Below are positions 8,355 to 16,445 of a DNA stretch of 64,000 nt, piece after piece. The position numbers and the translations under genes are program-made. The notes under the pieces are model-generated. The model made no database searches, was not told where the DNA came from, and was given only the letters and a program-made list of their open reading frames with translations. How positions within the stretch are numbered: position 1 is the stretch's first letter; every line of letters begins with the position of its first letter. Origin of the DNA: Psychrobacter sp. DAB_AL43B (GTDB lineage Bacteria > Pseudomonadota > Gammaproteobacteria > Pseudomonadales > Moraxellaceae). The stretch spans positions 2,294,001 through 2,358,000 of the forward strand of contig NZ_LT799838.1 in assembly GCF_900168255.1 (NCBI RefSeq), written 5' to 3'.

Positions 8355-10874
8355 ATGATTTTTGCTGACCCTGTCAATAATGCGCTGACACCCACCAATA
8401 AAAACATCAAGCCTGTTGCCCTATTGGCATTAGTATCAGTAATGGCAGTATTGCCTGCTTGTAGCACCGTTTCTGTCAATAAACAGGCGTCCGCAAAGAC
8501 CATTTCTGCCCAGCGCGGCAATATTGTTACCGATGACAAGTTAAGTAGTGATACTGCATCGGTCTTACTGTCAGCAGGACTCAATGAGCAAGCCTGTATG
8601 CAGCAATTTGACTTATGCCTAACGCAGCTGAATGACAGCATGCTCAATGAACATTACCGCCCAGCGTTGGCGGTTTTTTCGGAGCTATACTATGCTAAAG
8701 CGCGCGAGCTGGCAAAGTCGCAAGACTGCCAAAATGCACTTGCCCGCCCGCCACTTGATCCTTATTATGCCAACGCGTCATTAGACGATGCTGCTGCCAA
8801 GGTACAAAAAGAAAAAACTAATAAATGCTTAGTGAGCTATCAAGGACAGCTATTTGACGCCATTAAATCAAGTTATACTTACTTGTTTTATGACAGTTTA
8901 GTCCATGATTTTGAAGGAGCGGATAAAGAGAAAGGCAGGACTAAACAGCAAAATCGTATCCCAAGCGATATCGACATCCAAACCCAAGACATCTATAACG
9001 CTGCCAGCAATGACGTCATTACCCAGCTATATCAACCGGAAGGTGGCACCAATAGAATGATGGGCGATATAAAAGTGGAGTATCTACCAACCACGGCGAC
9101 TAGCAGCGATAGTATTGAACAAGCAGCAATTGCTAATCGAACGCCACTTAGCGGTAAGCCTACCGATCAAGTCAAAGTAATGAAGGTAAAACTAGACAAT
9201 TATGACCTTAATGTCTATTTGCCCAACGAAAACAACTACCTAAAAAACGCCAACCAACAAACCTCAGCGCTTGCTGACTTGGTCTCAACTTACGAGCTGC
9301 GTCTGTCTGGACTCAACTCAATCAGCAAACGACCAGGATTGGGTATCAGCTTGGTTGCTTCACTGGACGATCGCTACACCACCACTATCCGTCAGTTATT
9401 GGTATCCTCGCTATCAGGTCGACTAAATAAAGAAGCCAGTGATGGCAGTATAGACAACAATACACGGGACAAGGCACAGGAAAGTGACGCCAGCTCACGC
9501 ATTTATCCGACTGGACATTTATTGATGACGGGGCTGATTAAGCCAACTGGCGATAGCGTGCTCGGCACCCTCAGTAGTGAGCAGCTAGATATACATCTTT
9601 ACAATCCTTACCGCAGTGAGAGCGCCAATATTTTAGGCGATGATTATCCACTTGCAGCCAACTTCTCTGCCGGTTATGGATTATGGCTGGCAGAAAACCA
9701 GCTGGACGGCGTCGGCTATTTAAACCTCATTACCCGCCAAAAAGAAGCCAGTCTGCCAAAACTCTTTATGCTCGAGCCTTATGATCCCGATAAACGAGTG
9801 ATTATTATGCTGCATGGTTTGGCCTCGAGTCCGGCAACTTGGGTCAATTTAACCAACGATATTTTTAATGATGATAAGTTGCGTAATAACTATCAAGTAT
9901 GGCAAATATTTTATCCAACCAACTTACCTATTTTAGAAAATCGCTATCAAATCCAAAAGTTAATCAATACGACTTATCAGCAAACAGACCCTAAAGGGCA
10001 AAACCTCTCCAGCAAAAACAGCGTCATTATCAGCCATAGTATGGGCGGTATCATTGCTCGTATGATGCTGTCTGATGATAATTTGGCAAACAATTTGGAT
10101 GCATTAGACGACAAGGACTTACTGGCCAACAGCAGCCAACGTCAGGTCGATGCGATGCTAAAACAAGCGCTTACTAATAAAGAGCTGCGTAACCGGTTTG
10201 AGTTAAGCGCCCTACCGCAAGTCGACACAGCGGTATTCTTATCCTCGCCTTTCCAAGGTACTGACTATGCCGATCGTTGGTTTACTCGCGCTTTACGCCG
10301 CATTATTTATCTCCCCGTTGGTTTGGTAAAAACCGTCACGGACAATTTAGCGACTATTGCCATCCAAGGTGACTTGGCACAAAACCCTTTCGGCGCGCTA
10401 TATTTGCAAAATGGTGCCAGTCAATTAAGTGATAAATCTTCTTTTATTCAATTAACGAAAGACATCAGTATTAATAAGCGTATTACGTATCATTCGATAA
10501 TCGCCAATAACGATGCCGATATCACTAAAGGTCTTGCAGAGATGCAACCAGCGGGTGTCAAACTTGATTTATCGCAAGAAATCGCAGAGGATGACGATAG
10601 TGCAATCGAAGCTACCGATACAAGTAATACAGATAATGCAGGCGCTGATACAGATAAGTTGTCGAGTAAAGCGCTTGTCGCCGCCGTCACAGTCGATGGA
10701 GAGATTGGCCAAGCATTAACCTCACGTCTATCAGATGGTATCGTGCCCTATACCAGCGCTCATCTTGATGGTGCAGCGTCGGAGACCGTCATCAATGGCG
10801 GTCATAGTATTCAAGAGAATCCACAAACTATTCTTACCCTGCGCCGTATTTTGCATCAGCAGTTAAAACATTAG
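8355..10874 (+). CDS. Large lipoprotein alpha/beta hydrolase (lipase/esterase-like)
   Basis: 839 residues. The N-terminus has a lipobox (residues near 33-36, LPAC), so the mature protein is probably a lipoprotein. The hydrolase core starts around residue 475 with IIMLHGLASSPATW (oxyanion-hole HG). The nucleophile elbow SHSMGG places Ser562. Near the C-terminus SDGIVPYTSAHL and NGGHSIQ offer the catalytic Asp and His. About 470 residues precede the core. They contain a Cys-bearing helical segment and a beta-rich part that I cannot name. The substrate is unknown; phospholipid or triacylglycerol esters are possible. No chaperone (lipase foldase) gene is adjacent. Terminators upstream and a 469-bp gap downstream suggest a single-gene unit. 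Confidence 0.8.
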   Translation: MIFADPVNNALTPTNKNIKPVALLALVSVMAVLPACSTVSVNKQASAKTISAQRGNIVTDDKLSSDTASVLLSAGLNEQACMQQFDLCLTQLNDSMLNEHYRPALAVFSELYYAKARELAKSQDCQNALARPPLDPYYANASLDDAAAKVQKEKTNKCLVSYQGQLFDAIKSSYTYLFYDSLVHDFEGADKEKGRTKQQNRIPSDIDIQTQDIYNAASNDVITQLYQPEGGTNRMMGDIKVEYLPTTATSSDSIEQAAIANRTPLSGKPTDQVKVMKVKLDNYDLNVYLPNENNYLKNANQQTSALADLVSTYELRLSGLNSISKRPGLGISLVASLDDRYTTTIRQLLVSSLSGRLNKEASDGSIDNNTRDKAQESDASSRIYPTGHLLMTGLIKPTGDSVLGTLSSEQLDIHLYNPYRSESANILGDDYPLAANFSAGYGLWLAENQLDGVGYLNLITRQKEASLPKLFMLEPYDPDKRVIIMLHGLASSPATWVNLTNDIFNDDKLRNNYQVWQIFYPTNLPILENRYQIQKLINTTYQQTDPKGQNLSSKNSVIISHSMGGIIARMMLSDDNLANNLDALDDKDLLANSSQRQVDAMLKQALTNKELRNRFELSALPQVDTAVFLSSPFQGTDYADRWFTRALRRIIYLPVGLVKTVTDNLATIAIQGDLAQNPFGALYLQNGASQLSDKSSFIQLTKDISINKRITYHSIIANNDADITKGLAEMQPAGVKLDLSQEIAEDDDSAIEATDTSNTDNAGADTDKLSSKALVAAVTVDGEIGQALTSRLSDGIVPYTSAHLDGAASETVINGGHSIQENPQTILTLRRILHQQLKH

Positions 10875-11343
10875 CGAAAATTTTTCTTCTAACAATATTT
10901 TTTACAATGCGTATCGAATAACTGTTATTAGAAAATGTTATTTTAGATTACTATTACGTATCTATTGATAACCTTACTTAAACAATGGCTTTTTTAAAAA
11001 CAACATTGTTGATAAATTATGACTAATAGGTGTGTATTAAGAAGTTCCCCTAACTTGCGTGTACGCATGGTCAGGCGCATAATACTTGAATAGTAGATAT
11101 TATTAACACTGTCATAGAATGCATATTAAATAGTTTATAAGGACATAAATTATTTAATTTAACTAAATAGTGCTAATTAAAACTACCTTGGTTAAGATGT
11201 CATCTAAATGACAGTAATAGCTAAATAACACTTAGCCATTGTCCCTAGCAATTATCGTCCTGATTAATGGACCGTTACGGACAGTTACTTCAGCGTATCA
11301 TGGAAGCTAGCGCTATTCAGCTAACAGATAAGGGTAACCATTT
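10875..11343. other. Upstream region of the bd oxidase operon
   Basis: 469 bp. I found no ORF with a credible ribosome binding site. Short inverted repeats are present: acaatg/cattgt (about 10983-11010) and tgtcat/atgaca (about 11197-11212). I looked for an FNR or ANR-type TTGAT-N4-ATCAA site and did not find one. Regulation by oxygen is expected for the family but not shown by this sequence. Confidence 0.5.
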
Positions 11344-12837
11344 ATGTTCGCTACATTTATGATCAGTCAGCTTGATGCGCTGATGCTCGCGCGAATTCAA
11401 TTTGCTTTTGTTATTTCATGGCATATTGTCTTTCCGGCTTTTTCCATCGGACTTGCCAGCTTTCTAACTGTCTTAGAGTTTCGCTGGCTTAAAACTGGTG
11501 AGCCTATTTATGCAGAAGTTTATAAGCACTGGGTGAAAATATTTGCCGTGGTGTTTGGGATGGGTGTGGTATCGGGCGTGGTGATGTCCTACCAATTCGG
11601 TACCAATTGGGCGGTATTCTCTGATAAAGCAGGGAACGTCATAGGTCCACTACTCGCCTACGAAGTATTAACCGCCTTTTTCTTAGAAGCGTCGTTCTTA
11701 GGAATTATGCTATTTGGTTGGGGCCGCGTTAGTAAGCGTATGCACTTTGCCTCTACGGCGATTGTCGCTATTGGTACGCTGATATCGGGGTTTTGGATTT
11801 TGGCTGCCAACAGTTTCATGCAGACGCCTCAAGGTTTTATGGTCGGCGCGGATGGTTTACTCTATCCGACCAATTGGTTAGAAATCATTTTTAATCCCTC
11901 ATTCCCTTACCGTTATGCACACATGATGACCGCAGCCTTTTTGACCACTGCTTTTGTTATCGGTGGTATTGGCGCGTATTATTTGCAATCAAAAAAACAT
12001 ATCGAACATCGTAAACATGGTCGTGTCATGCTCGGTATGGCAATGGTGATGGCCATTTTTGTCGCGCCAGCACAGGTACTTATCGGTGATATGCATGGTC
12101 TAAACACTTTAGAGCATCAACCAGTTAAAGTAGCGGCGATGGAAGGTCTGTGGGAAAATGAGCGCGGTGCGCCCTTGGTTTTATTTGGCATTCCAGATCA
12201 AAAAGCAGAAAAAAACCATTATGAAATTAAAATTCCTTATGTCTCGGGTTTAATTTTAACGCACTCATTAGACGGCGAAGTTAAAGGGCTTAAAAACTGG
12301 GCACCAGAAGACCGACCGTACGTTCCCATTGTTTTTTGGTCATTCCGCGTCATGGTTGCTATTGGTACATTAATGGTAATTGTAGGTCTATTTAGTCTTT
12401 ATAAATACTTTAAAAAACAACAATTCGATCCTGAAAGTAAATGGTTCCACCGTGCTTGGATGATAATGACGCCACTTGGTTTTATCGCCCTACTTGCAGG
12501 TTGGTTTGTTACCGAAACCGGTCGTCAGCCATGGACAGTATATGGGGTTATTCGTACTGCTGAGAGCATGTCTCCGGTTGCTGCCCAACAAGTCGCAACG
12601 ACACTGATTGGCTTTATTGTCCTATATATCATCGTATTTGGCGCAGGTAGCCTTTATATTCTTCGTTTAATCGCTGAAGGTCCTAAACCTTATGAGGACC
12701 CTGCTGATGATAATTTCTATGAGCACTCAATCACTGAAGGTCAAGGTCGCACGTTAAGTGGTGATAGCAACGCCAGTGAGAAAGTAGAAGATCTTGATAA
12801 GCCTGCCGATGACGTCGATGACGGAGGATTACGCTAA
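11344..12837 (+). CDS. cydA: Cytochrome bd quinol oxidase subunit I, cyanide-insensitive (CIO) type
   Basis: 497 residues, polytopic inner-membrane protein that oxidises quinol and binds hemes. Visible marks are a heme-ligand His near residue 27 (FVISWHIVFP), the His of FPYRYAHMM, the Q-loop start LEHQPVKVAAMEG, and GRQPWTVYG. Compared with E. coli CydA, roughly 60 residues are missing between IPYVSGLILTHSLDG and VPIVFWSFRVM. This is the short Q-loop form found in CioA-type enzymes, and sequences such as GVVSGVVMSYQFGTNW also fit CioA. It overlaps cydB by one base. The CIO assignment is my inference from the sequence; cyanide tolerance is not demonstrated. Confidence 0.93.
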   Translation: MFATFMISQLDALMLARIQFAFVISWHIVFPAFSIGLASFLTVLEFRWLKTGEPIYAEVYKHWVKIFAVVFGMGVVSGVVMSYQFGTNWAVFSDKAGNVIGPLLAYEVLTAFFLEASFLGIMLFGWGRVSKRMHFASTAIVAIGTLISGFWILAANSFMQTPQGFMVGADGLLYPTNWLEIIFNPSFPYRYAHMMTAAFLTTAFVIGGIGAYYLQSKKHIEHRKHGRVMLGMAMVMAIFVAPAQVLIGDMHGLNTLEHQPVKVAAMEGLWENERGAPLVLFGIPDQKAEKNHYEIKIPYVSGLILTHSLDGEVKGLKNWAPEDRPYVPIVFWSFRVMVAIGTLMVIVGLFSLYKYFKKQQFDPESKWFHRAWMIMTPLGFIALLAGWFVTETGRQPWTVYGVIRTAESMSPVAAQQVATTLIGFIVLYIIVFGAGSLYILRLIAEGPKPYEDPADDNFYEHSITEGQGRTLSGDSNASEKVEDLDKPADDVDDGGLR

Positions 12838-13853
12838 TGTTTAACTTTGGTGATGTATTAGATTTACCCCTCATTTGGGGCGGTTTAATCGCTTTAGCAG
12901 TCTTCATCTATGTATTACTCGATGGCTTTGATTTGGGCTGCGGTATCTTATTCCCGTTTGCTGGCTCTGATAAAAACCGTAGCCGCATGATGAACTCTAT
13001 CGCTCCTTTTTGGGATGGTAATGAGACGTGGTTGGTATTGGGCGGCGGTGGCTTGTTTGCCGCATTCCCAGTTGCTTATGGCATCATTATGACCGGTCTT
13101 TATCTGCCCGTCACCTTTATGCTATTTGGTCTTATCATGCGTGGCGTGGCGTTTGAATTTCGTTTCAAAGCCTCTTCACATCGTTATGTATGGGATTATT
13201 TCTTTTTTATCGGTTCTGTCGTTGCAACCTTCTTCCAAGGAATTATGCTCGGTGCTTTAGTTCAAGGATTAGAGGCGAGCAATCGCTTATATACTGGTGG
13301 TCCTTTTGATTGGTTCACGCCGTTTTCTATCGCTTGTGGTATTGCACTTATGATCGGTTATGCGCTACTCGGTTCAACGTGGCTGATTATCAAAACTGAG
13401 CATAAGCTGCAAGTATGGGCACGTAAAGTATCTGGTTGGATGTTGTCTGCATTGATTGTAGCAATGATTGCAGTCACGATGTTTATGTACTTCTCAGATA
13501 TCAAAGCGCTTGAAGGCTGGTTTAGTTTCCCAGGTCTATTATATCTTGCACCGATGCCAATTATCGTCGTGCTATTATTTTTCTTGATGCGCAAAGATTT
13601 GACATCAGAGCGTGAATATCGCCCGTTCTTATTAACGGTAGCACTATTTTTAATGGGTTATATTGGCGTATGTTTTGCTATCTTCCCGTATATCGTCCCG
13701 TATCAAATGACTATTTATGAGGCTGCTGCGGCTGATACCTCGCTATCATTTATGTTGATTGGTGCCGGTATTATGCTACCGATTATTCTCAGTTATACCG
13801 CTTTTGCCTATTATACGTTTAAAGGTAAAACCGATCATGAGCATATGTATTAA
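12837..13853 (+). CDS. cydB: Cytochrome bd quinol oxidase subunit II
   Basis: 338 residues with about eight membrane helices. It contains the CydB signatures LLDGFDLGCGIL and PFWDGNETWLVLGGGG. It has no hemes in known family members and supports subunit I structurally. The start codon shares one base with the cydA stop (taatg), and an aggagga-like ribosome binding site lies 10 nt upstream, so the two are translationally coupled. A 38-codon gene follows 36 bp later. Confidence 0.95.
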   Translation: MFNFGDVLDLPLIWGGLIALAVFIYVLLDGFDLGCGILFPFAGSDKNRSRMMNSIAPFWDGNETWLVLGGGGLFAAFPVAYGIIMTGLYLPVTFMLFGLIMRGVAFEFRFKASSHRYVWDYFFFIGSVVATFFQGIMLGALVQGLEASNRLYTGGPFDWFTPFSIACGIALMIGYALLGSTWLIIKTEHKLQVWARKVSGWMLSALIVAMIAVTMFMYFSDIKALEGWFSFPGLLYLAPMPIIVVLLFFLMRKDLTSEREYRPFLLTVALFLMGYIGVCFAIFPYIVPYQMTIYEAAAADTSLSFMLIGAGIMLPIILSYTAFAYYTFKGKTDHEHMY

Positions 13854-13889
13854 GCAGCATTTTATATCCTAAGCTTTCAGGAGAGTATT

Positions 13890-14006
13890 ATGAAAAATCT
13901 TAGTAAAAAGCAGTCGCAATGGGCATGGTTTATTGGCTTATATATCGCAGGTTTTTTGGCTATTTTTATCATTGCGCAGCTGATTAAATTGGCAATGGGC
14001 GTGTAA
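13890..14006 (+). CDS. Small bd-oxidase-associated membrane subunit (CydX/DUF2474-like)
   Basis: 38 residues: a short basic N-terminus (MKNLSKKQSQ), then one membrane helix beginning WAWFIGLYIAGFLAIF and ending with a polar LIKLAMGV. A strong aggaga lies 7 nt before the ATG. It sits 36 bp after cydB and before a strong terminator, so it is the third gene of the oxidase operon. Size, topology and the W-x-W-F-x-G pattern fit the single-helix subunits (CydX, or the DUF2474 group seen beside cio genes) needed for stable bd oxidase. The exact subfamily is inferred, not proven. It is short enough to be missed by automatic gene calling. Confidence 0.8.
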   Translation: MKNLSKKQSQWAWFIGLYIAGFLAIFIIAQLIKLAMGV

Positions 14007-14034
14007 GTATTTATCTATTCAGTTAGCCATTAAT

Positions 14035-14078
14035 AAAAAAACCGCCGCCCTAATAACATTAGGGCGGCGGTTTTTTTT
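14035..14078. terminator. Strong bidirectional terminator between the oxidase operon and murU
   Basis: The arms accgccgccctaat (14041-14054) and attagggcggcggt (14058-14071) pair perfectly around a 3-nt loop. An A-run precedes and a T-run follows, so it can stop the oxidase operon on the plus strand and amgK-murU on the minus strand. Confidence 0.95.
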
Positions 14079-14122
14079 AGCTATTACTATAAATCTGGAA
14101 TAGTGTAACGAATAAATACTAT

Positions 14123-14851
14123 TTAAGCACCGCGATGTGCGCCTGTACCTTTAGTTTCAATAAACTCATTTACCTGCTCTAAACGCTCAGGCGTACCCAC
14201 GTCTACCCAATTATCCATAATTACTTCTGCGGTCACTTGGAACTTGATCATTGCCTGTTTAAGTAGTGGTGCCAGTGCCGCTGGTTGCCCTGATACCAAG
14301 CCCTCAACTAAACGCGGCGACACAACACTAATACCAGCAAAAGTATATTTATCAGCATCGCCGATCGCTTGCTCACTAGCCAAGCCATTGTTGATAGCAA
14401 AATCGCCAGCATTATTATGCTCTGGATTATCAATCAATAATAAATGCGCACGCTGGTCTGCGCCTAGCTCATAAGTGGTTAGCTTAGTAAAATCAAACGT
14501 CGTCCAGACATCAGAATTGACTAAGATAAATGGCGCATCTTGTAGTTTGCCCGTTTGTAGCGCTTTGAAAATACCACCAGCCGTCTCTAATGGCTCATCA
14601 TTTTCAAGAGACCAATGCAACTGCACGCCAAATTGCGAGCCGTCACCTAACGTATCCATCAGTTTTTCTGCAAGCCAAGACGCATTAACCGTAATATCAG
14701 TGATACCAGCCGCTTGTAGTGCTTTGATGTGCCAGACAATGAGTGGCTGCCCGCCAACTTCTACTAAGGGCTTAGGCGTTTCAAGTGTCAACGGACGCAG
14801 GCGCGTGCCCTTACCCGCTGCCAAAATCATTGCTTGCGTTATTGCGGACAT
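14123..14851 (-). CDS. murU: N-acetylmuramate alpha-1-phosphate uridylyltransferase
   Basis: 242 residues. The N-terminal nucleotidyltransferase motif AAGKGTRLRPLT and PKPLVEVGGQPLI identify a sugar-1-phosphate nucleotidyltransferase. ILVNSDVWTTFD gives the metal-binding Asp region. In Pseudomonas-type recycling, MurU converts MurNAc-1-phosphate to UDP-MurNAc and so bypasses de novo, fosfomycin-sensitive synthesis. The assignment to MurU rather than a glucose or mannose enzyme rests on its length and on amgK directly upstream in the same direction (86 bp). An aaggag site lies 8 nt before the ATG. Confidence 0.9.
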   Translation of the reverse strand: MSAITQAMILAAGKGTRLRPLTLETPKPLVEVGGQPLIVWHIKALQAAGITDITVNASWLAEKLMDTLGDGSQFGVQLHWSLENDEPLETAGGIFKALQTGKLQDAPFILVNSDVWTTFDFTKLTTYELGADQRAHLLLIDNPEHNNAGDFAINNGLASEQAIGDADKYTFAGISVVSPRLVEGLVSGQPAALAPLLKQAMIKFQVTAEVIMDNWVDVGTPERLEQVNEFIETKGTGAHRGA

Positions 14852-14937
14852 AACCGCTCCTTTTTCTTATTTTTATCACATTAAAAATTAAGATGAAAAC
14901 TATCGATACTTTATAACAACCTATCAAATGACGTTAA

Positions 14938-16077
14938 TTAAATGTATTGCTGCACAAACTTACTCTGATATGCGGGCAGTACCGTATCTCTCAACCATTC
15001 ATTAAAAGGTGCTACCGTTTGTTGCATAGGATGGCTACCATATTCTTCAAGCCATTCCAGCTCAAAAATTAAATCACGCATCACCTTAGGAATATCGGCC
15101 AAATAGCGATTTTTACCATCGCGCTCATAAAGCCTAATAAAAATACCAAGCACTTTTAGATGTCGCTGTACGCCCATCACATTCACGTCACTCTCAAACT
15201 GTTCTGCACTGTTTGCCGTCTCGAGCCCAGCTTGCTGCTGCAATTGCCAAAAATCATGGATCCAGAGGCTCACTTGATGCTCTGACCAATCGACATAAGC
15301 ATCACGCAGCAGTGACACCAAATCATAACTATAAGCACCAATCACAGCATCTTGAAAATCAATCACCCCTAAATGCGTTTTATCCGCCTGATCTTGCATT
15401 AAATTACGGCTGTGGTAATCACGATGGACGATCACTTGTGGCTGTAATAAAATCTCATTTATTAAGGCTGATTTTAGATTTTCCCATAACGTTTTATTAA
15501 GCGCTACACCGATATGAGGAATAAACCAATCGCTAAATAAATCCATCTCACGGGTCAATAGTGCCGTATCATAGTCTGGCAATTGGTAATCTGATTTTGC
15601 CGTCGCGACTGGCACCGTTTGTAGCGCGATTAACGTATGCATCGCCAATTGATAGTAATCGTTAATCTGTGCAGGGGTCGCATCAACGAGTAAATGCGCA
15701 AACTCTACCGTACCAAAATCTTGTAATACCAAAAATCCCTTTGTCACATCTTGGGCTACCAGCGTTGGGACATTGATGGCCGGTGACATCAACTTTGCCA
15801 CATTGATAAACTGCTGCAAAGCATCTTGTTCATCAGCAGAATCCATGACAATATAGCGCGCTGTTTTTGTCGCATTATTCTCATCATTATCCAATAATTG
15901 GATACGGTGATATTGGCGCGCGCTAGCATCACCAGGCAGGCTATCGAGAATAAATTTTTGCTCTATAAATACTTGCTGTAACCAGGTTTCTAGCTGCTGC
16001 TGGCGAGTATTTGTAACAGGTACGGTCGGCTCTAACATTGTTTTATCGATCATAGTTTTATCGGTCATAAAAGGCAT
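14938..16077 (-). CDS. amgK: Anomeric MurNAc/GlcNAc kinase
   Basis: 379 residues, aminoglycoside-phosphotransferase (APH) fold. The catalytic loop VIHRDYHSRNLM (HxDxxxxN) and the metal-binding IDFQDAVIG are visible. AmgK phosphorylates MurNAc at the anomeric position and MurU uses the product, giving a cytoplasmic peptidoglycan-recycling branch. It faces lptD-surA divergently, the arrangement known from Pseudomonas. The start is uncertain: in-frame ATGs at 16077, 16068, 16050 and 16038 lie in a repetitive N-terminus (MTDKTMIDKTM), and none has a strong ribosome binding site. Confidence 0.9.
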   Translation of the reverse strand: MPFMTDKTMIDKTMLEPTVPVTNTRQQQLETWLQQVFIEQKFILDSLPGDASARQYHRIQLLDNDENNATKTARYIVMDSADEQDALQQFINVAKLMSPAINVPTLVAQDVTKGFLVLQDFGTVEFAHLLVDATPAQINDYYQLAMHTLIALQTVPVATAKSDYQLPDYDTALLTREMDLFSDWFIPHIGVALNKTLWENLKSALINEILLQPQVIVHRDYHSRNLMQDQADKTHLGVIDFQDAVIGAYSYDLVSLLRDAYVDWSEHQVSLWIHDFWQLQQQAGLETANSAEQFESDVNVMGVQRHLKVLGIFIRLYERDGKNRYLADIPKVMRDLIFELEWLEEYGSHPMQQTVAPFNEWLRDTVLPAYQSKFVQQYI

Positions 16078-16445
16078 CGCAGGTTAAATATAAATCGTAA
16101 ATAACTAAATTAGTGATAAGTGTGGCAAATACTTGCTAAAATAGTGGGCACTTAACCCACAATAGCAGCTGTCTTAAATCTATTGATGCATTAGGCAATA
16201 TTTGCGGCTCACTACAAATTCAGCCTCTCTCTCAAGAATGGCTTGGTTATCTGATAAATTTTGACAATTTGATAATTAGTGTAGCTGATTTGATTTTTTT
16301 TGACTATGATTAGTCGTCATTATATGTAAAACGTCCCAGATTTTAAGATTATATTATTTATTATTCATTTTTTAAGCGCCAAATATAGCTGAAATATGGT
16401 CAATAGACCAAATGTCGCAATCCAATAGGCTCTACAATCATAGGT
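16078..16445. other. Divergent intergenic region between amgK and lptD
   Basis: 368 bp without an ORF of note. It contains a small hairpin (gtggg/cccac, 16144-16160). A possible plus-strand promoter is TTGACT (16300-16305) with TATATG (16321-16326), but the 15-bp spacer is short, so I rate it as weak. Confidence 0.45.

Noticed and set aside
10983..11010. acaatg/cattgt inverted repeat after the hydrolase gene as a terminator
   Set aside because: The stem is six base pairs with a 16-nt loop and there is no T-run after it.
11020..11092. Short basic ORF (about 24 codons, starting MTNRCVLRSSPN) upstream of cydA
   Set aside because: No ribosome binding site, and its composition looks like translated non-coding DNA.
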